A DNA stretch of 64,000 nucleotides from Sulfuricurvum sp. (GTDB lineage Bacteria > Campylobacterota > Campylobacteria > Campylobacterales > Sulfurimonadaceae). Numbering within the stretch: position 1 is the first letter of the stretch; the number at the start of each line of letters is the position of its first letter. The notes beneath the pieces were generated by a model. It was not told the DNA's origin and did not search any database. It saw only the letters and a program-made list of their open reading frames with translations. The position numbers and the translations under genes were made by a program. Location: NCBI RefSeq assembly GCF_028713855.1, contig NZ_JAQTNN010000002.1, positions 62,001-126,000 on the forward strand, in the 5' to 3' direction. Positions 18,690 through 26,641 of the stretch are shown in pieces.

Positions 18690-19160
18690 TTACTTCCCGA
18701 TTACGGGTAAACTGTTCACTTTATCGATTTCCGAAGGCTCTTTCGGCTGTCCCTCTTTCATCTTCGCTTTGCGCTCATTGTACTCTTTCCACTTATCTGC
18801 ATATTTTTGCAACGTAAACGGGGTATTGTCCTCCGGTTCCTGCACAACAGGCGCAGTTGTGGTAACTACGGTGCCATTCGGAGCCGTTTTAGTTGTTATC
18901 ACTTGAGAAGCCTCAGTTTTAGTCGTGATTACCGTTCCATCCGCTGCTGTGGTGGTTTTTACACTCGTCATTGGTGTCCACTCTTCTTTAAGCCAGCTAT
19001 CGAGGGATTTCTGCATCATACCTCCTTTAGAGGTTGCGGTAGCACTAGGGGTAACGGCACCTAATGAAGGGTTTTGTGATGGGGAAACACCCGCATGATT
19101 TGAACAGGCATTCAGTAACAATGCGGATAGAGAGATGACGATCAGATGAGATACTTTCAT
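18690..19160 (-). CDS. Putative lipoprotein, Thr-rich repeats
   Basis: The start is chosen at ATG 19160, which has AAAGGA upstream; the open frame continues 11 codons further without support. The 156-residue product has a lipoprotein signal with LLLNAC ending at Cys19. A Ser/Thr/Pro-rich linker follows, then a Thr/Val segment with near-repeats (TTAADGTVITTKTEAS, TTKTAPNGTVVTTTAP) and a charged, Lys/Glu-rich C-terminus. It is probably anchored in the outer membrane or periplasm. I do not recognise the family. Confidence 0.7.
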   Translation of the reverse strand: MKVSHLIVISLSALLLNACSNHAGVSPSQNPSLGAVTPSATATSKGGMMQKSLDSWLKEEWTPMTSVKTTTAADGTVITTKTEASQVITTKTAPNGTVVTTTAPVVQEPEDNTPFTLQKYADKWKEYNERKAKMKEGQPKEPSEIDKVNSLPVIGK

Positions 19161-19354
19161 TATCGATTCCTTTAGACTATTTGATAAATTCATACTAAGT
19201 ACATACTATACCATAATCACCGCAAAAGGTATTCGCCCGCATAAAAACCCATCTATTACAAAATTGTCACATTCCGTAATATAGGCATTTGCATAAAGTA
19301 AACCAATAGAAAACAAAATTATTTTTTTACAGCTATGTTTAAGAATAGCGGCGT

Positions 19355-19360
19355 TACAAT
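19355..19360 (+). promoter_or_regulatory. -10 element of the porin gene
   Basis: TACAAT, 50 bases before the porin ATG, in a 250-base A/T-rich gap between the divergent lipoprotein and porin genes. The strong ribosome site TTAAGGAGAA (19397-19406) and the leader fit a highly expressed gene. The rest of the gap shows no other clear signal. Confidence 0.45.
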
Positions 19361-19410
19361 AAACCCGACGAAACAAAAACATAAGGTCAAGCTTAACTTA
19401 AGGAGAATCA

Positions 19411-20619
19411 ATGAAGTTAGTTAAAATGAGTCTTGCAGCAGCAGTATTGCTCGGAGCAAGCGCATTCGCGTTAGACAATGTAAAAGTAAGCGGTGACGCT
19501 AAACTTTTCTACGGCACAGATGATCAAAACCCAGCAAGTCTTTTTGACAAAGGTAGTAGTTATGCAGATACTGCATTACGTGTTGGAGCAACTGGTGATT
19601 TATTAAAAGGTGTTTCTTTTGGTGTAGCTGGAACTGCTGTTAGTACTCTTGGTCTTGAAAATAACCTTGTTTCAAATACTTGGACAGGTGCACACAAAGC
19701 AGCTGTAGAAGACAATGGATGGATTAGTGAACTTTGGTTGGCTACAACACTAGGCAAAACAACGGCTAAAGTGGGTCGTATGTCACTTGATACTCCTCTT
19801 GCATTTTCTGAAACATGGTCAATTGCAGCAAATACATTTGATGCAGCGGTTCTTATTAACCAAGATCTTCCAGATACAACTTTGGTCGGTGCATGGGTTG
19901 GAAAAAGCAATGGTGTAGATGCTGCAAATACTTCTGCAAGTGGAGCAGATAGAGATGGTATCTTCCGTGATGGTGCTGTATTTGGTACATTCGCATTGAA
20001 AGGTGCATATGCAGCGGCAATCGTTAACAACACTTTCAAACCTCTTGTTGCTCAAGCATGGTACTACAATGTTATGGATGTTGCAGATGCTTACTGGTTA
20101 CAAGCGGATTGGGATTGCCAATTGATCAAAGGTGCAAAAGTCGGTGTACAATACGCTGATATGTCACCAAAAGGTGTTGGTGTTGCAGTAGCAGGTAGCA
20201 CTGATGATAGTAAAGCAGTTGCAGTAAAACTTGCGTATGCAGTAGACGCTCTTAATGTTTCAGCAGCATATTCTGACAGAAATAACAATGGTGGTTTAAA
20301 AGTTCAAAACGTAGCAGCTTCAGGACAATCTAAATTGTATACTGAATCATACTGGTCTTATGGATATGTTGGCGCAGCAGACGCAACAGCATGGAATCTT
20401 ACAGCTGAATACACTGCGAAAGATATTGCTAAATTGGGTGCATACTATACCAATGTAAACACTGATCGGGCAAATAAAGCTGGTGATTTGAGTGAAGTGG
20501 CTGTAACAGCTTCTAAATCATTCGGACCATTGGATACAACTTTGGCATACATTAATACTAAAGCAAACAATGCAGATAGTTATAACACTATCCAAGCTTA
20601 CCTAACTCTTAACTTCTAA
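19411..20619 (+). CDS. Major outer-membrane porin (Campylobacterota type)
   Basis: The 402-residue product has a signal peptide cleaved after GASAFA (about residue 20), then VKVSGDAKLFYGT, alternating beta strands with aromatic girdles, and a C-terminal strand ending AYLTLNF with terminal Phe, the outer-membrane insertion signal. It resembles the abundant porins of Sulfurimonas and relatives rather than C. jejuni MOMP in detail. Codon use is strongly biased (GCA, GGT, AAA) and more A/T-rich than its neighbours, as expected for a very highly expressed gene. It is monocistronic, with its own promoter and terminator. Substrate range cannot be inferred. Confidence 0.85.
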   Translation: MKLVKMSLAAAVLLGASAFALDNVKVSGDAKLFYGTDDQNPASLFDKGSSYADTALRVGATGDLLKGVSFGVAGTAVSTLGLENNLVSNTWTGAHKAAVEDNGWISELWLATTLGKTTAKVGRMSLDTPLAFSETWSIAANTFDAAVLINQDLPDTTLVGAWVGKSNGVDAANTSASGADRDGIFRDGAVFGTFALKGAYAAAIVNNTFKPLVAQAWYYNVMDVADAYWLQADWDCQLIKGAKVGVQYADMSPKGVGVAVAGSTDDSKAVAVKLAYAVDALNVSAAYSDRNNNGGLKVQNVAASGQSKLYTESYWSYGYVGAADATAWNLTAEYTAKDIAKLGAYYTNVNTDRANKAGDLSEVAVTASKSFGPLDTTLAYINTKANNADSYNTIQAYLTLNF

Positions 20620-20636
20620 GAGATCCGTTTCGCTTC

Positions 20637-20675
20637 TCACCCCTCACGGGGTGAACCCTTTCCCCCAATTTTTTT
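20637..20675 (+). terminator. Rho-independent terminator of the porin gene
   Basis: Perfect 7-bp stem TCACCCC/GGGGTGA with a 4-base loop (20637-20654), followed by a T run at 20669-20675, 18 bases after the porin stop. The spacing of the T run from the stem is longer than ideal. Confidence 0.65.
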
Positions 20676-20680
20676 CCTCC

Positions 20681-20709
20681 TTGACTCCCACAACCCCTTC
20701 GGTTATAAT
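20681..20709 (+). promoter_or_regulatory. Consensus sigma-70 promoter with almost no leader
   Basis: TTGACT (20681-20686) and TATAAT (20704-20709) are 17 bp apart, an almost perfect promoter. Only 6 bases separate the -10 from the ATG at 20716, so the transcript would begin at or next to the start codon. Confidence 0.75.
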
Positions 20710-20715
20710 AGCTTT

Positions 20716-20949
20716 ATGAGTAAATTAGATGAACTAAAAGAAGAAGTAAATTGGCTCGGACGTTGGCTGACTGCTTTTATTGTTACCATGTTTGCATTAG
20801 TAGGTTGGCTTGCTCTTAATTATAAAACAGCAGAAGAGTTTCCATTTTATGCTGCTACAATAGGAGTTGCCTTTTTTGCGATTGCTATTTATCTGATCAA
20901 TCGCAGTGCAATTAAGAAAATTAGACAGATGAAGGAGTTAAAAAAATGA
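20716..20949 (+). CDS. Small two-helix membrane protein
   Basis: The 77-residue protein starts with a charged amphipathic segment (SKLDELKEEVNWLGRWL). Two transmembrane helices follow (about residues 17-37 and 45-63), then a basic tail. There is no ribosome binding site; the promoter at 20681-20709 suggests a leaderless message. The stop overlaps the ATG of the next small gene (ATGA), so three tiny membrane-protein genes form a unit. Family not recognised. It resembles small accessory or holin-like membrane proteins only in general layout. Confidence 0.7.
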   Translation: MSKLDELKEEVNWLGRWLTAFIVTMFALVGWLALNYKTAEEFPFYAATIGVAFFAIAIYLINRSAIKKIRQMKELKK

Positions 20950-21035
20950 ATGAATGGATTTTAATCGGTATTTTTACCTTTGCGGTCGGAATGATGTTAT
21001 TAAGTGCATGGGAAGCGACTCATATTAGTGAGTAG
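20946..21035 (+). CDS. Single-helix micropeptide (29 aa)
   Basis: The reading frame MNEWILIGIF-TFAVGMMLLS-AWEATHISE encodes a 29-residue peptide with one hydrophobic helix (residues 4-21). Its ATG overlaps the stop of the 77-residue gene by 4 bases, and GAAGGAGTT lies upstream at about 20930-20938. The tight coupling and clean membrane helix support a real gene. Such short peptides often act as accessory subunits of membrane complexes, but nothing here shows which one. Confidence 0.5.
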   Translation: MNEWILIGIFTFAVGMMLLSAWEATHISE

Positions 21036-21041
21036 AAAATA

Positions 21042-21131
21042 ATGAGCATTTCGTTAATCTTTTTTTTAGTAGCCTGTAGCGCATTTTTAGCAGCTGTTTT
21101 TTATGGAATTTATAAAACAGCTCAAGAATAA
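21042..21131 (+). CDS. Single-helix micropeptide (29 aa)
   Basis: A second 29-residue frame, MSISLIFFLV-ACSAFLAAVF-YGIYKTAQE, with one hydrophobic helix (residues 3-22) and a short polar tail. It follows the previous micropeptide after 6 bases. The ribosome site is weak (GAGTAGAAA). Equal length, similar layout and same direction suggest a related pair. It ends 14 bases before the ABC permease gene. Confidence 0.45.
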   Translation: MSISLIFFLVACSAFLAAVFYGIYKTAQE

Positions 21132-21145
21132 TTAATGGTTTTTCT

Positions 21146-22099
21146 TTGAAATACTTTCTCCGATCCCTCTCCTACACTATCCTTATGCTTTTTTTAATCT
21201 CTCTCCTTTCCTTTGGTGCGATTCATATGGCGCCGAACAGTTTTATGGGGGGTGAACTCAATCCCAATATGACACCGGAATCGATCGCTCAGCTGCGTGC
21301 TATTTATGGTCTCGATAAATCGCTTCTACAGCAATATACGGATTGGATTTGTAATCTGCTCACTCTCAATTTCGGTATATCATTTGTAAGCGGCGCTCAA
21401 GTGCGTGATGTGGTTGCCGATCGGCTGCCCGTGACGCTGTGGATGAACATCGTCGCTATGGCGGTGACGTTTGCGATCTCACTATGGATGGGGATCAAAG
21501 GGGCACTGTCATACGAGCAAAAAACCGATAAAATCTTGAACCAAGTATCTTTGCTAAGTTTTGCAATGCCTTCGTACTATCTGGCATTGGTAGCCATGAT
21601 GCTATTGAGTGTCACGTTAGGGTGGTTTCCGATCGCAGGGATGCATTCACTCGAACCGCCTGAGGGGATAGGTTATTATCTCGATATGGCGTGGCATCTG
21701 AGTCTTCCGATAGCCGTTATGGTGTTCGTCGGAATCGGAAGTCTGGCTCTGTATATCCGCTCCCTCGTTATCGAGATTCTTAAAAGCGACTATATCTATT
21801 TTGCCCGCTCACGAGGGATAGAAGAGGGGAAAATCATCCGATATTATATTTTGCCGAATCTCTTGCCGCCGATCGTGACGATGTTGGGGCTTTCACTGCC
21901 GGGGCTTATCGGGGGTTCGGTGATATTGGAGTCTATTTTTGGGATAGAGGGAATGGGACAGCTGTTTTATCTTTCTGCAATGAGTCGGGATTATCCGGTG
22001 ATTATGGGGATTTTGATGATGAGTGCGTTTTTGACGTTAATAGGGAATCAGATTGCGGATGCGGTGTTATTGAAGTTAAATCCGTTTGTAAGACGTTAA
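21146..22099 (+). CDS. ABC transporter permease, DppB/OppB type
   Basis: This 317-residue inner-membrane protein has about six helices and the family hallmarks. These are a first helix followed by GAIHMAPNSFM, the large periplasmic loop with LRAIYGLDKSLLQQY, and the cytoplasmic EAA-like loop IYFARSRGIEEGKIIRYYILPNLLPP (about residues 211-236, given in part). It starts at TTG 21146; no in-frame ATG is near. DppB-type permeases normally pair with DppC, one or two ATPases and a binding protein. None of these is adjacent: nusA follows on the opposite strand. It may work with subunits encoded elsewhere. Confidence 0.85.
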   Translation: MKYFLRSLSYTILMLFLISLLSFGAIHMAPNSFMGGELNPNMTPESIAQLRAIYGLDKSLLQQYTDWICNLLTLNFGISFVSGAQVRDVVADRLPVTLWMNIVAMAVTFAISLWMGIKGALSYEQKTDKILNQVSLLSFAMPSYYLALVAMMLLSVTLGWFPIAGMHSLEPPEGIGYYLDMAWHLSLPIAVMVFVGIGSLALYIRSLVIEILKSDYIYFARSRGIEEGKIIRYYILPNLLPPIVTMLGLSLPGLIGGSVILESIFGIEGMGQLFYLSAMSRDYPVIMGILMMSAFLTLIGNQIADAVLLKLNPFVRR

Positions 22100-22113
22100 T
22101 TCCAAATAAATTC

Positions 22114-22183
22114 CCGTGATCCAATACCTAGAGCCGTTACGAAGGCAGTAGTGCCGAGAGGAACGAGCGTTCTTGGATCGCGG
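22114..22183 (+). repeat. Structured intergenic repeat, family 2, copy 1
   Basis: Outer arms CCGTGATCCAA (22114-22124) and TTGGATCGCGG (22173-22183) pair over 11 bp with one T-G pair. Inside are ACCTAGAGC, an inner hairpin GGCA-GTAG-TGCC (22144-22155), and AGCGTTC just before the right arm. The second copy at 45333-45407 has the same parts with different stem sequences. It lies between the convergent ends of the permease gene and nusA. Confidence 0.65.
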
Positions 22184-22195
22184 TATGCTCTTTTG

Positions 22196-22223
22196 CTACT
22201 TTTCTTGCTAAAAAGAAAAGTAG
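22196..22223. terminator. 11-bp hairpin, probable bidirectional terminator
   Basis: CTACTTTTCTT (22196-22206) pairs perfectly with AAGAAAAGTAG (22213-22223) around a 6-base loop. It lies 12 bases after the family 2 repeat, at the end of two convergent genes. The same arrangement occurs at 45420-45447. It lacks the classic GC-rich stem plus T run, so the terminator role is inferred from position. Confidence 0.55.
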
Positions 22224-22232
22224 GTATAATTA

Positions 22233-23366
22233 TTAATTCCCAAAAAGCGCTTCGAGCGAACTCAATCCCTCTTTCTTCTCTTCTTGAGCTTTTTCACCCA
22301 TCTGAGCTGTTCCGCCCACTTCATTGAGTTCGATGGTGTAGCCTGTCAGCATCGATGCAAGACGGATATTAATACCGCTTTTACCGATCGCTTTGGATTT
22401 TTGATCGCTCGGAAGGGTGACGATCGCTTTTTTCTCACCGCTCTCAGACTCTTCTACGACAACGGCACTGATTATGGCTGGGCTCATCGCGCGAGAGATG
22501 AATAGCTCTGGAGAAGAGCTATATTCGACACAGTCGATATTCTCGCCGCATAGCTCTTCACTTACCGCATTGATACGGACACCGCGTACACCGACAGTTG
22601 CACCGATAGGATCGATTTGCGGACGGTTGGTGTAGAGGGCGATTTTTGCACGCTCACCCGGGATACGGGCACATTTCTCAATAACGACGATGCCGTCTTT
22701 GATCTCAGGAACTTCGAGGGCTAAAAGCTCTTCGAGGAATTTGGGAGCGGTACGGGAAAGTTCCATTGAGATGCCGTTGGCTTTATCGACATGGACACGG
22801 CGGACGAGTGCGCTTACGACATCACCGACTTTGAATTTTTCCCCTTTGATACGGCTTTTCATCGGCAACACAGCACGGATTTCATCAATCTCGATCGTGG
22901 TGTTTTGGTCTCCGTCTACACGGGTAACACGGCCGGATACGATTTGATTGATTTTGCTTTTGTATTTGTCGTAGAGTTCGTTTTCAACGAGACGCTGAAT
23001 ATGGAATTCGATTTCACGGTGCAAGGTAGCAAATGCGCTTCGTCCGTAGCTCTCGATATCGTGTTCCATTTGGAGCTGATCGCCGATTTCGGCTTCGTCA
23101 TCAATCTCTAGGGCTGCGGTGATACCCATATACGCACCGACATTTTCACCTTCTACTTCAGGTGCATCATCGGCGACAACGGTGATGATTTGACGCAGTT
23201 TTACCTGCTTGGTGCGGTCATCAATATCGGCTTCAAAAGCGAATGTCGGATTGATAATCCGCTTAGCGGTTTGGATAAATGAGGTTTTGATTGCCTCTTG
23301 GACGTTTTCGCGGCTAAGCCCTTTTTCATTGGCAATTGAATCAATAATATCTAAAATATTTTCCAT
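22233..23366 (-). CDS. nusA: Transcription termination/antitermination protein NusA
   Basis: NusA binds RNA polymerase and nascent RNA and affects pausing, termination and antitermination. This 377-residue form has the N-terminal polymerase-binding domain (residues 1-125), an S1 domain (VSGRVTRVDGDQNTTIEI, about 130-200), and two KH domains. RNA-binding loops VGVRGVRI and IGKSGINIRLAS are seen. It lacks the C-terminal acidic repeats of E. coli NusA. ATG 23366 is chosen because AGAGGA lies 7 bases upstream; an ATG 10 codons earlier is less well supported. Confidence 0.95.
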   Translation of the reverse strand: MENILDIIDSIANEKGLSRENVQEAIKTSFIQTAKRIINPTFAFEADIDDRTKQVKLRQIITVVADDAPEVEGENVGAYMGITAALEIDDEAEIGDQLQMEHDIESYGRSAFATLHREIEFHIQRLVENELYDKYKSKINQIVSGRVTRVDGDQNTTIEIDEIRAVLPMKSRIKGEKFKVGDVVSALVRRVHVDKANGISMELSRTAPKFLEELLALEVPEIKDGIVVIEKCARIPGERAKIALYTNRPQIDPIGATVGVRGVRINAVSEELCGENIDCVEYSSSPELFISRAMSPAIISAVVVEESESGEKKAIVTLPSDQKSKAIGKSGINIRLASMLTGYTIELNEVGGTAQMGEKAQEEKKEGLSSLEALFGN

Positions 23367-23440
23367 AGGACTATCCTCTTTTGGGTGGTAACTCATAAAA
23401 AATTGGTTGGTTGGGAAAGCTTTTTTTATGAAGGATATGT

Positions 23441-23491
23441 ATTATACATAAATTTCTCTTAATAGGATATTTATCATATCACCGCTATAAT
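23441..23491. promoter_or_regulatory. Divergent -10 elements for nusA and the HP0268-like gene
   Basis: A minus-strand TATAAT (23446-23441) faces nusA and a plus-strand TATAAT (23486-23491) faces the HP0268-like gene. Both are exact matches in an A/T-rich gap of 162 bases. -35 elements are not clear. Confidence 0.55.
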
Positions 23492-23528
23492 CCCCCTAAT
23501 ATCAAGAACTCTATAAAAGGGATACAGA

Positions 23529-23771
23529 ATGGAACTCAAACTCGCCCGCAGCGAACACGACAGCAAGCCGAAGAAAATCGACCTTAAAAAAATCACCGAA
23601 ATGGTTGAAAAAAGCAACTCATCGATCCTCTATTTTGATCGTGAAAATTCACACAAAGACCTTCTTGCACTCCAAGACCATTTCGAAGGCGAAGGTAAAA
23701 GTTTTTACATGCGTGAAGTTAAATACGGACTTTCTGCAAATGAATATATGTATGAGGTTCACATATTATGA
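23529..23771 (+). CDS. HP0268-family small nuclease
   Basis: This 80-residue protein matches Helicobacter pylori HP0268 in length, pattern and place. Both begin with a short beta strand, have a central (S)-I-x-YF then HKDxL segment, and end with FLYE/YMYE then a VHI/LHI-like strand. HP0268 sits just before miaB (HP0269), as here. HP0268 has been reported to have nicking endonuclease and ribonuclease activity with a Smr-like fold. ATG 23529 follows AAAAGGGA. The family identification is from remembered sequence and synteny; the activity is inferred. Confidence 0.75.
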   Translation: MELKLARSEHDSKPKKIDLKKITEMVEKSNSSILYFDRENSHKDLLALQDHFEGEGKSFYMREVKYGLSANEYMYEVHIL

Positions 23772-23780
23772 GTTTTGAAC

Positions 23781-23862
23781 GCAAAAGGAATAAAATCCCT
23801 TTTGCTACGTTAACACTGTGTTCTCTTCAGCAGAGAGCTCACGCACGCTTGCGTGCTTTTAA
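23781..23862 (-). repeat. Structured intergenic repeat, family 1, copy 3
   Basis: Read on the minus strand it starts TTAAAAG. H1 is GCACGC-AA-GCGTGC (23856-23843), H2 is TCTCT/AGAGA with loop GCTGA (23836-23822), the core is CAGTGTTAACGTAGC (two changes from the other copies), and H3 is GCAAAAGG/CCTTTTGC (23805-23781). It lies between the HP0268-like gene and miaB and is antisense to both. H1 and H3 here are perfect 6-bp and 8-bp stems with sequences unlike the other copies. Confidence 0.75.
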
Positions 23863-23885
23863 GTCACTGTGATGAAAGTAGTTGA

Positions 23886-25187
23886 ATGAGTAAGAAACTT
23901 TTTATCGAGACGCTTGGATGCGCTATGAATGTGCGCGATTCCGAGCACATGATCGCGGAACTGAACGCAATAGAGGGGTATGAACTCACCGACGATGCCG
24001 CGTCCGCCGATCTTATCCTCATTAACACCTGCTCCGTACGTGAAAAACCGGTACATAAACTCTTCTCTGAACTTGGGGTTTTTAATAAACTCAAAAAAGC
24101 AGATGCTAAAATCGGTGTGTGCGGATGTACCGCATCGCATTTGGGCAAAGAGATAATCAAACGAGCACCCTATGTCAATTTCGTCCTCGGTGCCCGAAAT
24201 GTTTCGAAAATCGGCTCTGTCCTGCATCGCGATAAAGCGGTTGAAATCGAGATCGATTACGATGAATCGCAGTTTGCCTTTAAAGATTTCCGTAGCAGCC
24301 CTTTCAAAGCCTATATCAATATTTCCATTGGATGTGATAAGCAATGTACGTTTTGCATCGTCCCGAAAACCCGAGGGGATGAGATATCGATTCCTGCCGA
24401 TTTAATTGTCGCAGAAACCCGCAAAGCGGTCGAAAACGGGGCTAAAGAAGTGTTCCTCCTTGGTCAAAATGTCAACAATTACGGCCGCCGTTTTTCGGGT
24501 GAGAACGATAAAATGAACTTCACCGAGTTACTTCGCCGTGTGAGTGCGGTAGAGGGGTTGGAGCGTATCCGATTTACCTCTCCTCATCCGCTGCATATGG
24601 ATGATGAGTTTATCGAAGAGTTTGCTCGAAATCCGAAAATCTGTAAATCGATGCACATGCCGCTTCAAAGCGGATCGAATGAGATTCTCAAAGCGATGAA
24701 GCGCGGTTATACCAAAGAGTGGTTTTTAAACCGTGCGGCAAAATTACGGGAATTGGTTCCTGATGTGAATATCAGCACCGATATTATCGTCGCATTTCCG
24801 GGTGAAAGCGATGAAGATTTCGAAGACACTCTCGATGTGATGCGTCAAGTACGGTTCGAGCAGGTGTTTAGTTTTAAATACTCTCCTCGCCCTCTTACCG
24901 AAGCGGAAGGGTTTACCAACGTGGTTGATTCTGAACTGGGCTCAGACCGTCTTAGCCGGCTTCAAGCGTATCAAGACACGATTCTCGATTCGATCACCAC
25001 TGAGTTGGAAGGCAAAGAGATCGAGGTCTATTTTGAAGAACTGCGTAATGACGGTTACGTTGCCGGACGCAGCAGCAACAATGTAATGGTAAAAGTCAAA
25101 GGCTCTGAAGAGTGGTTGGGCAAAATAGCCCGTGTAAAAATCACAGGAACTTCGCGATCGGTTCAATACGGAGAGATCATTGCGTAA
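23886..25187 (+). CDS. miaB: tRNA-2-methylthio-N6-dimethylallyladenosine synthase
   Basis: MiaB is a radical-SAM enzyme that adds a methylthio group to i6A37 made by MiaA. The N-terminal auxiliary cluster ligands are Cys12, Cys49 and Cys81. The radical-SAM motif is Cys150, Cys154 and Cys157 in [13 protein letters not shown] domain occupies the last 65 residues. Length 433 is usual. It is in the same family as RimO at 34088, but the spacing and the IVPKTRG segment after the CxxxCxxC fit MiaB. ATG 23886 lacks a strong ribosome site and lies 24 bases after the family 1 repeat. The stop overlaps the next gene by 8 bases. Confidence 0.95.
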   Translation: MSKKLFIETLGCAMNVRDSEHMIAELNAIEGYELTDDAASADLILINTCSVREKPVHKLFSELGVFNKLKKADAKIGVCGCTASHLGKEIIKRAPYVNFVLGARNVSKIGSVLHRDKAVEIEIDYDESQFAFKDFRSSPFKAYINISIGCDKQCTFCIVPKTRGDEISIPADLIVAETRKAVENGAKEVFLLGQNVNNYGRRFSGENDKMNFTELLRRVSAVEGLERIRFTSPHPLHMDDEFIEEFARNPKICKSMHMPLQSGSNEILKAMKRGYTKEWFLNRAAKLRELVPDVNISTDIIVAFPGESDEDFEDTLDVMRQVRFEQVFSFKYSPRPLTEAEGFTNVVDSELGSDRLSRLQAYQDTILDSITTELEGKEIEVYFEELRNDGYVAGRSSNNVMVKVKGSEEWLGKIARVKITGTSRSVQYGEIIA

Positions 25188-25803
25188 ACGATTGCTGCGT
25201 ACGCTGGCATTATGGTTTATCCCACCGATCGGGACGCTTCTTATTCGTTTCATTTACTTTACGAATCGAAAACGGTTTCATCTCCCCCACGTCATCCCCT
25301 CTGAGCCGGTCATCTTTGCCTTTTGGCATGGAGACTTGCTGATGCAGCCGTACCTCTACTATCAATTTCGACAATCTCCTAAAGCCAATGTCCTTATCAG
25401 TGATCATTTCGACGGACAAATCATTGCGCGTATTATGCGTTATTTCAAGCTTGGAACGATTCACGGCTCAACGACGCGCGGCGGGGCAAAAGTACTGATT
25501 CAAGGGCTTAAATCGCTTTCGCAAGGGTATGATATCGGAATCACCCCCGATGGTCCCAAAGGACCGCGTCATGAAGTGAGTGACGGAGTGGTTGTTATGG
25601 CGCAAAAACGCAAAGCCAAAGTAATCGTCTACAGTTGTGTCCCATCGCAGTATTGGCAATTACCGAGCTGGGATCGCTTCAGTGTTCCCAAACCGTTTGG
25701 AACGCTCGATTTTTATGCTTCAGAGCCGATAGATCTCGAAAATCTTGAGATGGATGCGGCAAAGAGTCTGATTAAAGAGCGATTGATGGAACATGCACTC
25801 TGA
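25180..25803 (+). CDS. DUF374 lysophospholipid acyltransferase-family protein
   Basis: The 207-residue protein starts with TTG inside the miaB end, with GGAGAG upstream. It has an N-terminal membrane helix, then [37 protein letters not shown] and [11 protein letters not shown], the conserved blocks of the DUF374 family. This family is related to LpxL/PlsC acyltransferases. H. pylori HP0270 holds the same place after miaB. Its substrate is not known; an envelope-lipid acyltransferase is the likely role. It overlaps the next gene by 11 bases. Confidence 0.82.
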   Translation: MRKRLLRTLALWFIPPIGTLLIRFIYFTNRKRFHLPHVIPSEPVIFAFWHGDLLMQPYLYYQFRQSPKANVLISDHFDGQIIARIMRYFKLGTIHGSTTRGGAKVLIQGLKSLSQGYDIGITPDGPKGPRHEVSDGVVVMAQKRKAKVIVYSCVPSQYWQLPSWDRFSVPKPFGTLDFYASEPIDLENLEMDAAKSLIKERLMEHAL

Positions 25804-26641
25804 AAACAGCCTGCATCTTGCGAAAGAAGCGTTTTTAAAATATCTTGAGCGCATACGGGGGTATTCTTCGTATACGATACGAAGCTACCATGATGCCATA
25901 GATGAGATGCTTCAGTATGCTGAGATACAGGATGAGGGTGCTCTTATCATCAATCTGATGCCGCTTCGTCTACATATCGCTTCGTTAAAATCCAAAACCA
26001 TCGCTGCAAAACTCAGTGCCATCCGTAGTTTTGTCAAATATCTCCGTTCTCAGGATAAAACGGTGGAACTCCGTGGTGACGAGAGCGTCAAAGTCCCCAA
26101 AACTCTCCCTAAACCGATAAGTCATGAACACATTATCCATGCATTGCAATTTGCCGATCCGATGGCAAAGCTCGCTATTACGTTACTCTATACGATGGGA
26201 CTTCGAATCTCTGAACTCTCTCATCTTCGAGTATCGGACATCACCCAGCAATGGTGTCGCATTAAGGGAAAAGGGGAGAAAGAGCGGGATGTTCCGATGC
26301 TGGAGAATATTGTGTCAATGGTACAGGCCTATCAGCGTTTATGCCCATCCAAAATGTACGTTTTTGAGTCTGAGGGTGAAAAATTAAGCGAAAATAGTCT
26401 AAGATATATGATTACCAAGGCATTCGCAAAGGTTGGACTGAAAGTGACCCCTCATCAATTGCGTCATACGTATGCTACCGAGCTGTTAAACAATGGAGCG
26501 CGTATTGCCGATGTTAGCGAATTATTAGGCCATGCAAGTATGGCTACGACACAGATTTATACCAAATTAGGAAATGCCCTAAAAATGGATCATTATCTCA
26601 AATCGCATCCATTATGTCATATGTCTGAGGACTCTCAGTGA
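25793..26641 (+). CDS. Tyrosine recombinase, Xer type
   Basis: This 282-residue site-specific recombinase has all catalytic residues: Arg138 (GLRISEL), Lys160 (KGKGEKER), His221 and Arg224 (HQLRH), His247 (LLGHAS) and the Tyr256 nucleophile. The N-terminal SAM-like core-binding domain covers residues 10-90. Size and motifs fit XerC/XerD; Campylobacterota usually have one Xer protein (XerH), which in Helicobacter and Campylobacter is about 70 residues longer. It is part of a tight gene string, not next to integron or phage genes, so chromosome dimer resolution is the best guess. No dif site was identified nearby. Confidence 0.85.
   Translation: MHSENSLHLAKEAFLKYLERIRGYSSYTIRSYHDAIDEMLQYAEIQDEGALIINLMPLRLHIASLKSKTIAAKLSAIRSFVKYLRSQDKTVELRGDESVKVPKTLPKPISHEHIIHALQFADPMAKLAITLLYTMGLRISELSHLRVSDITQQWCRIKGKGEKERDVPMLENIVSMVQAYQRLCPSKMYVFESEGEKLSENSLRYMITKAFAKVGLKVTPHQLRHTYATELLNNGARIADVSELLGHASMATTQIYTKLGNALKMDHYLKSHPLCHMSEDSQ

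Noticed and set aside
18837-19000. Thr-rich near-repeats in the lipoprotein gene as a CRISPR-like or tandem array
   Set aside because: Repeats are short, imperfect and in frame within a coding sequence; no spacers.
20716-21131. Small membrane proteins as phage holins
   Set aside because: No endolysin or other phage gene is nearby, and the promoter and coupling fit a small chromosomal operon.
21135-21149. Four-residue frame (MVFL) just before the ABC permease as a leader peptide
   Set aside because: Too short and without regulatory codons or an attenuator hairpin; likely chance.
25793-26641. Xer-type recombinase as a mark of an integron or prophage
   Set aside because: No attachment sites, cassette repeats or phage genes are near; the gene overlaps housekeeping genes on both sides.
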